Positions 8,697 through 17,267 of a DNA stretch of 64,000 bases are shown in pieces (positions within the stretch are counted from its first letter, which is position 1; the number at the start of each line of letters is the position of its first letter). Under the pieces are notes generated by a model, which saw only the letters and a program-made list of their open reading frames with translations, had not been told where the DNA came from and ran no database searches. The translations under genes were made by a program, and so were the position numbers. The DNA is from Lawsonella clevelandensis (GTDB taxonomy: Bacteria; Actinomycetota; Actinomycetes; Mycobacteriales; Mycobacteriaceae), in the NCBI RefSeq assembly GCF_003241315.1, contig NZ_QFOZ01000003.1, positions 1 to 64,000 on the forward strand. Reading direction: 5' to 3'.

Positions 8697-8726
8697 CTAT
8701 AGGTTCTGCCTGTCTATAGGTTCTGC
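8697..8726. repeat. 13-bp direct repeat upstream of metY
   Basis: CTATAGGTTCTGC occurs at 8697-8709 and again at 8714-8726, a 17-bp period. A 17-bp spacing upstream of a promoter is typical of tandem regulator sites. It only weakly resembles the corynebacterial McbR operator (TAGAC-N6-GTCTA), so no regulator is named. Confidence 0.6.
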
Positions 8727-8945
8727 TGTGTCGTTACGGAATGTGACGGGCAGGACGCCATCGTAGATGTGTCGCATCTCATACTAATTTGTTGCAGTAA
8801 AAAGTTGCGAAAAAGCCTTTAATGCTCTCTGCTGTTGTCTTTCTATTAATGAATATATGGGTATACTACTGTGTTTTTGCAGTTCAATACGTATTTAACA
8901 CAGAATGATTTTAATTAAATCGCCTATATACGATAGAAAGGATAT

Positions 8946-10514
8946 ATGTCAAAAAAACGGATACAACCACAGCAGCGAAATGAGGCCTGGAAGGCCTTCT
9001 CCGTTGTTATGGCCGCAGGCTTCGTAGGGCTTTTAAGCGTCTCGATTGTCAATGTGGCGCTTCCTTCGATAGAAAAATCCCTGCACGCAACACCGACACA
9101 ATTCCAATGGATTGTGGCTGGTTATGCTGTTGCGTTTGGTCTACTTCTTGTTCCTTCGGGTCGTTTCGGCGATGTCCTCGGACGACGCCCTGTTTTCCTT
9201 TTCGGTTCACTTCTATTCATGCTTACCTCTCTGGCCTGCGGTTTTTCGACCAGCGCTGGAGTTCTCGTTGTTATGCGCGTGTTACAAGGCATTGGAGCCT
9301 CCGTAACAACACCGCAGGTTATTGGCTTTATTCAAGAACTTTTCCAGGGGAGAGAACGCGCCCACGCCTTCGGTATCTTCGGTATGGTCGTCAGTATTTC
9401 CTCAGCTATTGGTCCAGCTCTTGGTGGTGCTTTGGTCAGCGGCCTCGGCCCGGACTGGGGTTGGCGTTCCGTCTTCCTTGTCAATATCCCCTTCTCCATT
9501 TTTATTCTGGTAATGGGGCCCAAACTTTTACCAGCAGGCCAGAAACGTGAAAAGGGTTCTAAACTCAATCTCGATTCTGTCGGTTTAGTGCTGATGGCTC
9601 TGGGTGTACTGGCCCTCATGCTGCCCTTCATTCTGGCAACTGACCCGTCCTATGGTGTGGCACATGCCCCCTGGTATTTCATTGGTGTAGGTCTTCTCTT
9701 CGGCGCTCTCTTCACCAGTTGGGAACTCTGGCGAGAGAGCAATAACCACGAGGTTGTCATGCCTCGTTCTCTCATGAAAAACCAGGGTTTCACCCTAGGG
9801 TCAGCAGTTTCTACAGGCTTTTTCGCGGGATGGACTGGCCTTTTTGTAGTGCTCACACTGTACCTACAGGAGGGAATTGGAATGGCGGCCTGGATCGCTG
9901 GCCTACTCCAGGTTCCTCTCGCCCTCATGGGTGCTTATGGGTCGCAGCGCTCTGCCACATGGATGGCTCGTTGTGGCCGTTGGCTGGTTTTCATTGGGCT
10001 CATCTCCACTATGGTGGGGCTTGCTCTCATGATCGGTTCGGCTGTTCTACTGCCTGAAAAGTTTGTGTGGTTGGGAATCCTTATCGGTGGTGCTATCGCT
10101 GGTTTCGGCTCTGGTATCACCATCAGCCCCAACCAGACTTTTGCACTAACAGAGGTCCCGGTAGAACAAGGCGGTGCAGCCGGAGGTGTCTTACAGACCA
10201 TGCAGCGTATCGGTTCCTCCATCGGTATCGCGGGGGTAACTCTGGTGTTCTTCTCAACGTGCTACAACGATTCGCTTGCCGGATACACACACGCTTTCGC
10301 CCTATCCATGTCATTAGTGATAGGCCTTATGGCGTTGGGGGCACTTTTCGGACTGGCAGATGCCCTCCGCAATGACGGCCGTGAGGAACTCATGGCTATG
10401 GAAACTCCAGAGCCCGTTGAGGTTGACAGCTATGTGGACACAAGATGTATATGGTCGTTAGGTTCCCCATTGCGAGGATCTGCTGCCGCGCTATGGCATA
10501 CCGTCACCATTTAA
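8946..10514 (+). CDS. MFS drug exporter, DHA2 (14-helix) family
   Basis: Proton-driven efflux protein of 522 residues with about 14 hydrophobic segments, typical of the DHA2/EmrB-QacA group. It shows the loop 2-3 motif GRFGDVLGRRPVFLFG (about residues 72-87) and the antiporter motif C region with GPALGGAL in helix 5. The ATG at 8946 follows GAAAGGA at an ordinary distance. A 35-residue hydrophilic C-terminal tail after the last helix (from about TPEPVEVDS) looks lineage-specific. It stands alone between metY and icd with an AT-rich promoter, so it may be an accessory gene. Substrate unknown. Confidence 0.85.
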   Translation: MSKKRIQPQQRNEAWKAFSVVMAAGFVGLLSVSIVNVALPSIEKSLHATPTQFQWIVAGYAVAFGLLLVPSGRFGDVLGRRPVFLFGSLLFMLTSLACGFSTSAGVLVVMRVLQGIGASVTTPQVIGFIQELFQGRERAHAFGIFGMVVSISSAIGPALGGALVSGLGPDWGWRSVFLVNIPFSIFILVMGPKLLPAGQKREKGSKLNLDSVGLVLMALGVLALMLPFILATDPSYGVAHAPWYFIGVGLLFGALFTSWELWRESNNHEVVMPRSLMKNQGFTLGSAVSTGFFAGWTGLFVVLTLYLQEGIGMAAWIAGLLQVPLALMGAYGSQRSATWMARCGRWLVFIGLISTMVGLALMIGSAVLLPEKFVWLGILIGGAIAGFGSGITISPNQTFALTEVPVEQGGAAGGVLQTMQRIGSSIGIAGVTLVFFSTCYNDSLAGYTHAFALSMSLVIGLMALGALFGLADALRNDGREELMAMETPEPVEVDSYVDTRCIWSLGSPLRGSAAALWHTVTI

Positions 10515-10530
10515 TGTGACTTGTGTTACA

Positions 10531-10554
10531 AGTACTGTGGAAAGCCACAGTACT
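10531..10554 (+). terminator. hairpin after MFS exporter
   Basis: A perfect 10-bp inverted repeat (AGTACTGTGG / CCACAGTACT) with a 4-nt AAAG loop lies 16 bp after the exporter stop. There is no T-run behind it, so it may be a weak terminator or an mRNA-stabilising stem. Confidence 0.5.
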
Positions 10555-10607
10555 ATATAAAGAGAACAACCCATTAGGTAGCTTTCGTATAGCGCACTGC
10601 CGCAGTA

Positions 10608-10637
10608 CTACACTGCACTACACTGCACCGCACTGCA
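10608..10637. repeat. three 10-bp tandem repeats in icd leader
   Basis: Units CTACACTGCA (10608-10617), CTACACTGCA (10618-10627) and CCGCACTGCA (10628-10637) run head to tail, ending about 7 bp before the icd ribosome site AAAGGAG. They would lie in the icd leader or just downstream of its promoter. Function unknown; slippage or regulator binding are both possible. Confidence 0.65.
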
Positions 10638-10653
10638 TCACAAAGGAGTATCA

Positions 10654-11874
10654 ATGTCGAAGATCCACGTCGATGGCACTGTTGTTGAACTTGACGGCGA
10701 CGAAATGACTCACGTCATTTGGCAAGACATTCGCGATAATCTGATCCTTCCCTACCTTGACATCAATCTCGAGTACTACGACCTCGGCATCGAAAATCGC
10801 GACGCCACTGACGACCAGATCACCATTGATGCAGCCAACGCCATTAAGAAGCACGGCGTAGGCGTTAAATGTGCCACCATCACCCCCGATGAGGCCCGAG
10901 TGAAAGAATTCGGCCTCAAGAAAATGTGGAAATCCCCCAACGGCACCATTCGCAATATCCTCGGCGGTACTATCTTCCGCGCTCCCATCATCATGTCCAA
11001 TGTGCCGCGCCTTGTCCCCGGCTGGAAAAAACCCATCGTCATCGGCCGTCACGCCTTTGGCGACCAATACCGCGCCACCGACTTCAAAGTCCCCGGTGCT
11101 GGCACCGTCACCCTCACCTTCACCCCCGATGATGGCTCCGAACCCATCCAGCATGAAGTAGTGCGTCTTCCCGAAGACGGCGGTGTCGTTATGGGCATGT
11201 ATAACTTCACTAAGTCCATTGAGGATTTCGCCCGGGCCTCCTTTAACTATGGCCTCAGCATGCACTATCCGGTGTATCTCTCCACCAAGAACACCATCCT
11301 CAAAGCCTATGATGGCCAGTTCAAAGATATTTTCCAGCGCATCTACGACGAGGAATTCAAGGCCGATTTTGAAGCCGCTGGCCTGCACTATGAGCATCGC
11401 CTCATCGACGATATGGTTGCTTCTTCTCTCAAGTGGGAAGGCGGCTATGTTTGGGCCTGCAAAAACTATGATGGCGACGTCCAATCCGATACTGTGGCGC
11501 AAGGTTTTGGCTCCCTCGGCCTCATGACCTCCGTCCTCCTCACCCCCGACGGAAAGATCTGTGAATCAGAAGCCGCCCACGGCACCGTCACCCGCCACTA
11601 CCGCCAATACCAGGCCGGTAAACCCACCTCCACTAACCCCATTGCCAGCATTTATGCCTGGACGCGGGGTCTTGCCCACCGCGGCAAACTGGATGGGAAT
11701 AAAGACCTTATCGGTTTTGCGGACACACTGGAGAAGGTCATTGTGGACACTGTTGAGGGTGGCCAAATGACGAAGGACCTCGCCCGTCTTGTTGGTGACG
11801 ACCAGGAATGGCTCACCACGGAGCAGTTCATGGAAGCACTTATCACTAATCTTGGCAAGAAAATGGCGGTCTAA
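10654..11874 (+). CDS. icd: NADP-dependent isocitrate dehydrogenase, homodimeric type
   Basis: Oxidatively decarboxylates isocitrate to 2-oxoglutarate in the TCA cycle. The 406-residue protein has the eukaryote-like IDH1/Icd1 pattern: NGTIRNILGGTIFR (substrate loop, about residues 95-108), the arginine/tyrosine region around GRHAFGDQYRATD, DDMVA metal site (about 252-256), and the NADP segment AAHGTVTRHYR (about 308-318). It is unlike the ~740-residue monomeric enzyme of Corynebacterium glutamicum. ATG at 10654 follows AAAGGAG. The next gene begins 3 bp after its stop. Confidence 0.95.
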   Translation: MSKIHVDGTVVELDGDEMTHVIWQDIRDNLILPYLDINLEYYDLGIENRDATDDQITIDAANAIKKHGVGVKCATITPDEARVKEFGLKKMWKSPNGTIRNILGGTIFRAPIIMSNVPRLVPGWKKPIVIGRHAFGDQYRATDFKVPGAGTVTLTFTPDDGSEPIQHEVVRLPEDGGVVMGMYNFTKSIEDFARASFNYGLSMHYPVYLSTKNTILKAYDGQFKDIFQRIYDEEFKADFEAAGLHYEHRLIDDMVASSLKWEGGYVWACKNYDGDVQSDTVAQGFGSLGLMTSVLLTPDGKICESEAAHGTVTRHYRQYQAGKPTSTNPIASIYAWTRGLAHRGKLDGNKDLIGFADTLEKVIVDTVEGGQMTKDLARLVGDDQEWLTTEQFMEALITNLGKKMAV

Positions 11875-11877
11875 GTA

Positions 11878-13101
11878 GTGCGTGACACACACTCCATACG
11901 GTGGGCCATTATTGCCCTTATCCTGGGCGGTATTGGCACTGCCTGCACTGAGTCGTCCATTATTAGCCTGCTGCCCGATGTGGGGCGCCATGTAGGAATG
12001 ACCACAGAGTCCACCCTGGGCTACGCCATTACCCTCTACATGGTGGGGGTTATTGTGGGGGCACCTATCTTCACGGTTGTCCTCGTCCATCTCAATCGGA
12101 AAAAATTGTTGATGGTGGCTATCTCCACGCAGGTGGTGGGCAATGTGCTTACTCTGTGTGCCCCAAATTTTGGGGTGCTGCTAGCAGGGCGATTCATTGC
12201 CGGTATCCCCCACGGCGCTATTTATGGTCTTACCGCCTTGGTGGGTGCCTATCTTGCCCCACCTGGGAAAACTGCCCGAACAGTGGCGAATGCTCTCCTG
12301 GGTGTCCCCATTGCCAACCTGGTGATGGTGCCGCTGATAACGTGGGTGGGGCAGTCCCTCAACTACCGTTACGCCTTCGGAATTATCGCTCTCTGTGGAG
12401 CATTAGCATGTGCCGCCATGTTTATATGGCTGCCCCCCATGGACGATATAGCACCCTCCAACCCCCGGCAGGAACTGGGTCTTTTTAAGAATAGGCAAGT
12501 GCTTCTTACTCTTTTCGCTGGGCTTTTCGGGTTCGGCGGCTTCTATGGTTTCCTCACCTACGTCACCCGTACCGTTGAGACCATCACCAAAATGAGTCCC
12601 TCTGTTATGCCCATCATTATGATGCTCATTGGTATAGGGGGTTTGGTGGGAACATTCCTCGCAGGTCATCTTTCCGATCGGCTCCCTGAGGGGGCTTTTC
12701 CCATTGTCATGGGGTGTTTTGTTGCGATTCTGGCATTCTCCCCGCTGATGGTGAAAACGCCCGTCACACTTTTTATTGAAGTATTCCTGGTGGGTGTTTT
12801 TGGGGCAGGAGCATTCTCTGCTTCCATGCAGGTGCGTCTTATTAAACATGCTGGTGACGCCCAGAATTTGGCCTCATCGATGAATCATGTTTCCCTGTGC
12901 CTCGCCAATATCATTGGGTCGTTTGTCTCCGCTCAAGCTGTGCAGCACCATCTCGGTGGAGACTATATGTACATCATTCCGGCAGTTCTTGGTGCTGCCG
13001 TTGGGGCAGTGGGGCTCGTTTTCCTGCTTGTTGCCGTGTACTTCGTTAAATCGGGCAAAGACCAACCCGCGGAGCAAGAACAGTCGGTGGGTGAGCACTA
13101 G
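11878..13101 (+). CDS. MFS transporter, 12-helix (DHA1-like)
   Basis: A 407-residue membrane protein with 12 hydrophobic segments, resembling AraJ/Cmx-type exporters (sugar or drug efflux). The first helix carries acid residues (TACTESSIISLLPDV), typical of this group, and the helix 2-3 loop HLNRKKLLM is a weak form of MFS motif A. It begins with GTG only 3 bp after icd, so it should be co-transcribed with it, an odd partner for a TCA enzyme. A short gap leads to xthA. Substrate cannot be inferred. Confidence 0.8.
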   Translation: MRDTHSIRWAIIALILGGIGTACTESSIISLLPDVGRHVGMTTESTLGYAITLYMVGVIVGAPIFTVVLVHLNRKKLLMVAISTQVVGNVLTLCAPNFGVLLAGRFIAGIPHGAIYGLTALVGAYLAPPGKTARTVANALLGVPIANLVMVPLITWVGQSLNYRYAFGIIALCGALACAAMFIWLPPMDDIAPSNPRQELGLFKNRQVLLTLFAGLFGFGGFYGFLTYVTRTVETITKMSPSVMPIIMMLIGIGGLVGTFLAGHLSDRLPEGAFPIVMGCFVAILAFSPLMVKTPVTLFIEVFLVGVFGAGAFSASMQVRLIKHAGDAQNLASSMNHVSLCLANIIGSFVSAQAVQHHLGGDYMYIIPAVLGAAVGAVGLVFLLVAVYFVKSGKDQPAEQEQSVGEH

Positions 13102-13132
13102 AGATTATGAACACTAGAGAAAGTAGTAATGA

Positions 13133-14035
13133 GTGAGTTTTACCGTCACCTCCGTTAACGTCAACGGCATTCGCGCCGCCACCCGCGTCCGCTCTGAAGA
13201 GAATAAAGGCTTCTTGGCCTGGCTCAACACCACGTCCTCCGATGTGGTGTGTATCCAGGAAGTGCGTGCCACCCCGGAACAAGCCTTGACCGCACTAGCG
13301 CCAGCACTTGTCGACAATGGTGGCAGCTGGTATTTCTCCATGCAGGAAGCCGCCGCCAAGGGACGCGCAGGGGTCGGTATTCTCAGCAGGCAAGAGCCTA
13401 TTGCAGTACGGACGGGCATCAATGTGGAAGAATTCGCTGACGCCGGGCGCTACATTGAAGCGGACTTCCCCATTGGGGGGCGCCTTGCTGGTGCCGTCGA
13501 CGGGGATCTCCTCACCGTTGCATCCCTCTACCTTCCCTCCGGTGAAGTCGACACCCCGCGGCAGGATGAGAAGTATCGCTTCATGGATGGGTTCGCTACC
13601 TTCCTCAACCAGCGCACAACTCATGTCTCGGCAGGAACAGCACCGCAGACAGTAGTCTGTGGCGACTGGAACATCGCCCACCGCGAAGAAGACCTGAAAA
13701 ACTTTAAAGCCAACACCACTAAATCGGGTTTTCTCCCCGTAGAACGTGAATGGATGACCAGCCTTTTCGGACCCAACGGAGTGGGCGTTGATACAGCTGG
13801 TAACCCCACCGGCTGGACCGATGCGCAACGCTATCTACAGCCCGAGGGGTGTGGACCGTACTCCTGGTGGAGCTACCGCGGTAAGGCCTTCGACAATGAT
13901 GCCGGGTGGCGCATCGACTACCAGGCCATCACCCCCGGACTGGTCGACCATTTGCAGGAAGCGCGCGTGGAGCGGGCCGACGCCTACGCCCTCCGCTGGT
14001 CTGATCATGCACCTGTCACTGTCACCTACAAGTAG
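13133..14035 (+). CDS. xthA: exodeoxyribonuclease III / AP endonuclease
   Basis: Mg-dependent endonuclease/exonuclease/phosphatase-fold repair enzyme that cuts at abasic sites. The 300-residue product (family 260-300) begins FTVTSVNVNGIRAA after a GTG at 13133. It contains the metal Glu motif CIQEVRA (about residues 41-47), the GDWNIAH Asn/Asp site (about 180-186), and the C-terminal WRIDY and WSDHAPV signatures with the general-base His. An ATG 3 bp upstream is out of frame. It follows the icd-MFS pair on the same strand. Confidence 0.92.
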   Translation: MSFTVTSVNVNGIRAATRVRSEENKGFLAWLNTTSSDVVCIQEVRATPEQALTALAPALVDNGGSWYFSMQEAAAKGRAGVGILSRQEPIAVRTGINVEEFADAGRYIEADFPIGGRLAGAVDGDLLTVASLYLPSGEVDTPRQDEKYRFMDGFATFLNQRTTHVSAGTAPQTVVCGDWNIAHREEDLKNFKANTTKSGFLPVEREWMTSLFGPNGVGVDTAGNPTGWTDAQRYLQPEGCGPYSWWSYRGKAFDNDAGWRIDYQAITPGLVDHLQEARVERADAYALRWSDHAPVTVTYK

Positions 14036-14176
14036 CACCACCTAGGGATATCGTCCTCTGAGGGGTAGTGCGCATGGTCCAGGGGAGCACTATTACATCT
14101 CATGCTCTAACGCGAGTAACCTGAAAATCGCATTCTTTCTTTCACATTTCGACCATAGATAGATAGCTGAATAAGT

Positions 14177-15208
14177 ATGACCGACAACGACAAGAAACCA
14201 GAGAGTCGTCAACGTATTCTCTCTGGATTACAGCCCACTGCAGATTCCTTCCACTTAGGTAATTATCTGGGTGCTGCAAAACAGATGGTGGATCTACAGG
14301 ATGATTACGATGCATTCTATTTCATCCCCGATATGCATGCCATCACCGTCGAGCAGGATCCTAAAGTACTGCGGGAACGTACGTGGGGTGCGGCTGCGCA
14401 GCTTATCGCACTGGGTGTGGATCCGGAAAAGTCAGTACTGTTCGTCCAGTCCCAGGTTCCTGAGCACGCTGAACTGACCTGGGTATTTAACTGCATGACT
14501 GGTTTCGGTGAAGCTAGCCGTATGACGCAGTTCAAAGACAAATCTCAAAAGCATGGTCGGGACAAGACCACGGTGGGTCTATTCGACTATCCCATTCTGA
14601 TGGCTGCCGATATTCTTCTCTACAGCCCACAGCTTATCCCCGTGGGTGAAGATCAGCGGCAGCATGTTGAATTGACGCGTAATCTCGCTGAACGATTCAA
14701 CAATAGGTACGGTCGCACTTTCACCCTTCCGGAAGCATTTATTATCAAGGGTGCCGCGAAGATTTATGACCTGCAGGATCCCACCTCCAAGATGTCGAAG
14801 TCGGGGAAGAATCCCAAGGGCATTGTTAACCTACTTGATGATCCGAAAGTATCGGCGAAGAGAATTCGTTCCGCCGTTACTGACAATGATGGCGTTATCG
14901 CTTTTGATCGTGAGAAGAAGCCAGGCGTTTCCAACCTCCTCACCATTCTGAGCGCCCTCACCAGCACCGATATTGATACGCTAGTGTCCCAATATGAGGG
15001 ACATGGCTACGGTGACCTGAAGAAGGATACGGCGGAAGCGCTGGAGGATTTTGTTACTCCTTTGCGTACTCGTGTTGACGAGATTCTGTCTGACCGTGCA
15101 GAACTGGAGCGAATCCTGCAGCGTGGTGCGGAACGTGCTCGCGAATGCTCTGCTCCGGTACTGGATAGAGTGTACGAGCAGATTGGTTTCCTGCGTCCAC
15201 TGCGATAA
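14177..15208 (+). CDS. trpS: tryptophanyl-tRNA synthetase
   Basis: Class Ic synthetase of 343 residues charging tRNA-Trp. The HIGH-like signature is HLGN (residues 26-29) and the KMSKS loop is at 205-209. Further landmarks are the ISGLQPT-type N-terminus (SGLQPTADSFHLGNYLG) and PVGEDQRQHVELTR. ATG at 14177. No T-box is visible in the 141-bp upstream gap. It ends at a strong 18-bp-stem terminator. Confidence 0.95.
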   Translation: MTDNDKKPESRQRILSGLQPTADSFHLGNYLGAAKQMVDLQDDYDAFYFIPDMHAITVEQDPKVLRERTWGAAAQLIALGVDPEKSVLFVQSQVPEHAELTWVFNCMTGFGEASRMTQFKDKSQKHGRDKTTVGLFDYPILMAADILLYSPQLIPVGEDQRQHVELTRNLAERFNNRYGRTFTLPEAFIIKGAAKIYDLQDPTSKMSKSGKNPKGIVNLLDDPKVSAKRIRSAVTDNDGVIAFDREKKPGVSNLLTILSALTSTDIDTLVSQYEGHGYGDLKKDTAEALEDFVTPLRTRVDEILSDRAELERILQRGAERARECSAPVLDRVYEQIGFLRPLR

Positions 15209-15280
15209 GCACTGCACAGTGAAAACTGCATAGTGTAGCTACTCGTAGTGTAGATACTATGCAGCGTAGAGACTGAACGA

Positions 15281-15322
15281 AAAGGTGGTGGCCACTCCGT
15301 TAATGGAGTGGCCACCACCTTT
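15281..15322 (+). terminator. 18-bp-stem terminator after trpS
   Basis: A perfect inverted repeat AAAGGTGGTGGCCACTCC (15281-15298) pairs with 15305-15322 across a 6-nt loop, followed by AACACTTTTT. It lies about 70 bp downstream of the trpS stop and is one of the strongest hairpins in the window. Confidence 0.85.
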
Positions 15323-15436
15323 AACACTTTTTATGGACTGTGCTGCAAAACATCTTTATTTTGTAGAGTTTTTGTCCTGCAGGTGTTTTCCTACAGAGAT
15401 TCTAGTTTTGCAGGACATCCCTATAGCAGTGAAGAT

Positions 15437-16669
15437 TTAGTGCTTTTCTACAATGCCGTTGAGCCAGTCGACAAGTTTGTCCCATTCTTCGACAACATCA
15501 TCGTAGGGCTCGGAGGGGGTGTCTGTGTCAGTATCGTCATCGAGGATGGACTCTACATACGATCCCAGACGGGTGGAGCTATCTAGAGCAGGATCAACAA
15601 CGTTAGTGTCGAGGTACTCTTCGGCATCGAGGAGTAGTTCTACCGCTAGATCGAGTTGGTTCTTGTCAACGTCGATGGGGCCGTTTTTTATCTGCTTAGG
15701 TAGGCGGACGAAAGAGTAAATATTGTCGTCGGTGGGGCGAACATTCAGTTCGCCACTGCCTGCTTGGAAAACTACCTGGTCCCATCCGGGGAGTTTATAC
15801 ATGCTGTGGTCAGGTTCCTCGGAGAGGAAACGCAGCATGCCTCGTTGGCTTGTGAAGCCGAAGATGTGGTCATCGTTACCGAGGAAGAGGGGCTTGTCAT
15901 TGATGTAGCAGCGGAGAGTGAAGCGGGTGCCGGTAGGAAGAATGATTTTAACGGGGTCGATGCCGATACTTGCCCAGAAGGGGTCTTCATCGTCATCGGG
16001 CTCCCAGTCGTCGTCTCCGAGTAGTCCGGCGGCCGTGTCTGCGTCTTCTCGTTCTGCGGCGAGGGCGCGAGCCTCCTCTAATTCTGCTTCTGCAGCTGCA
16101 ACAAGACTAGCGTCAACTGCGGGAGTGGTCACAAGCTCATCAATGAGGTTGAGAACATCATCCCAATGTTTGCTGATAATTTTGCCAATGCGAGTCCATT
16201 CGCGTGAGCCTTCACGGCCATAGAAATTATCAATACCGCCAGATGTGGCTCCCAGATCTCCGTGCTTGCGGAAGAATTTTTCAATTTCGGGAATATCGCA
16301 GATGCTTCCGATGGTGCGCGCCATAGTGAAGCAGTCGTCGAGTTCTAGAACAGATTCCTCAGTGGGGTTCTCGGATAGTAATTCTGGGACTCCTACGAGG
16401 TCATAGGAGTGTTCCTCATCGGGATCAAGTTCAAGAACGGGAAGGTGTGCAGTGTGTTCCCACGATGGGTGATCTTGGAGATCATTCGCTGCACCGGAAC
16501 GGAGGAAGGCGGCAAGTTGGGCGGGAGTGGCGAAACCATAGAGGTCTTCGTCGAGGCCAAGCATGGCTTCCCAATCTTCTCCATCTTCCCGCCAGGCTGG
16601 TGCCCAGAGAGTAATGAAGTCTCCAGAGGGAAGACCCAGTGCTACAGGAACAATATCAGCTACAGACAT
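15437..16669 (-). CDS. Rv3311-like conserved protein with internal duplication
   Basis: Acidic soluble protein of 410 residues, resembling in size and position the mycobacterial conserved protein near upp (Rv3311 in M. tuberculosis) sometimes called a primosome-like protein. Two segments repeat each other: residues about 13-70 (LPSGDFITL, then LDEDLYGFATPAQLAAFL and a P-S-W) and about 244-297 (LPTGTRFTL, then GNDDHIFGFTSQRGMLRFL and a P-G-W). A highly acidic linker (about 205-230) separates them. No enzyme motif is seen. It starts 52 bp after the YbaB-like stop on the same strand and may share that transcript. Confidence 0.65.
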   Translation of the reverse strand: MSVADIVPVALGLPSGDFITLWAPAWREDGEDWEAMLGLDEDLYGFATPAQLAAFLRSGAANDLQDHPSWEHTAHLPVLELDPDEEHSYDLVGVPELLSENPTEESVLELDDCFTMARTIGSICDIPEIEKFFRKHGDLGATSGGIDNFYGREGSREWTRIGKIISKHWDDVLNLIDELVTTPAVDASLVAAAEAELEEARALAAEREDADTAAGLLGDDDWEPDDDEDPFWASIGIDPVKIILPTGTRFTLRCYINDKPLFLGNDDHIFGFTSQRGMLRFLSEEPDHSMYKLPGWDQVVFQAGSGELNVRPTDDNIYSFVRLPKQIKNGPIDVDKNQLDLAVELLLDAEEYLDTNVVDPALDSSTRLGSYVESILDDDTDTDTPSEPYDDVVEEWDKLVDWLNGIVEKH

Positions 16670-16721
16670 ACCCTCAGCCTACGGGAGTTACAGAGTGACT
16701 GCCATATCTTAAGAAGAACTT

Positions 16722-17255
16722 TTACGACTGCGTTACCCGAATGGGGTTAATCTTTTCAAGAGACTCAGTGAGTTCCTTATCCCATTGCTGGGAATAGGAG
16801 AGAGTCATTGTTTTTGCGCGCTGGTAAGCATCCATAATAGATTCTGCAAGGGCTTGTGCCGATAGAGTTTTGGCATCTTCTTTACACGTAACAGAGGTAA
16901 GGCAGCCGTATCCAGAAATGGTGACGCGCACAGCGTCGTTTTCTCCTTCACTGGCATGCGATTGGAGATTATTACTAGCTTCTTTTAACGTTGCCATGCT
17001 TTCCCGGAGGGCATCATACAGTTGTGTTAGTGCCGGAATAGGTGGCTCGCTCAGCTGCGCCATCGTAATATCGATTCTTCTACTGTTGTAGGTCTTTTGC
17101 CGCGCCGGCATGGCCTTAGCATGCAGTCGGCATAGTTCATGCGACAGACGGGTGGGGGAGAGGTTCCCGCGTAATTCGATATCGCGGAGTTCCCCATCGG
17201 TCGTGCATGTAATAGTGATAGTTCGATCAGCGGTGCAGTAAGTATTTTCCTTCAT
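16722..17255 (-). CDS. two-lobed YbaB/EspL-like protein
   Basis: The 177-residue product looks like two YbaB-type halves in tandem. Residues about 9-50 read as β-strands (TITITCTTDGELRDIEL) followed by a helix. Residues about 110-150 repeat the pattern (VRVTISGYGCLTSVTC, then LSAQALAESIMDAYQRA). A helical middle (65-103) links them. YbaB-like proteins bind DNA or act as chaperones; in mycobacterial type VII loci EspL is of this kind. It starts 12 bp after the NlpC/P60 gene stop, in a clear operon with it, so a chaperone or escort role is a reasonable inference. Confidence 0.6.
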   Translation of the reverse strand: MKENTYCTADRTITITCTTDGELRDIELRGNLSPTRLSHELCRLHAKAMPARQKTYNSRRIDITMAQLSEPPIPALTQLYDALRESMATLKEASNNLQSHASEGENDAVRVTISGYGCLTSVTCKEDAKTLSAQALAESIMDAYQRAKTMTLSYSQQWDKELTESLEKINPIRVTQS

Positions 17256-17267
17256 TGTTGCCTCGTA

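Larger units (their letters stand above)
8561..8945. other. 385-bp intergenic region, metY / MFS exporter divergent promoters
   Basis: This is the shared control region of metY (left, minus) and the MFS gene (right, plus). It holds the metY-leader hairpin at 8607-8648, a perfect palindrome GCAAATTTGC at 8661-8670, a 13-bp direct repeat at 8697-8726, and an AT-rich stretch from about 8780 with TTTAATTAAA near the MFS start. I find no coding frame and no recognisable SAM riboswitch core. The half nearest the exporter is clearly more AT-rich than its neighbours. Confidence 0.6.

Noticed and set aside
8697..8726. McbR operator
   Set aside because: The repeat is direct, not the inverted TAGAC-N6-GTCTA, and only partial half-sites match.
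8561..8760. SAM riboswitch upstream of metY
   Set aside because: No conserved SAM-I, SAM-II or SAM-IV core could be found in the leader by eye; only a simple hairpin and repeats.
14036..14176. T-box upstream of trpS
   Set aside because: The gap is too short and lacks the T-box sequence and terminator/antiterminator arrangement.
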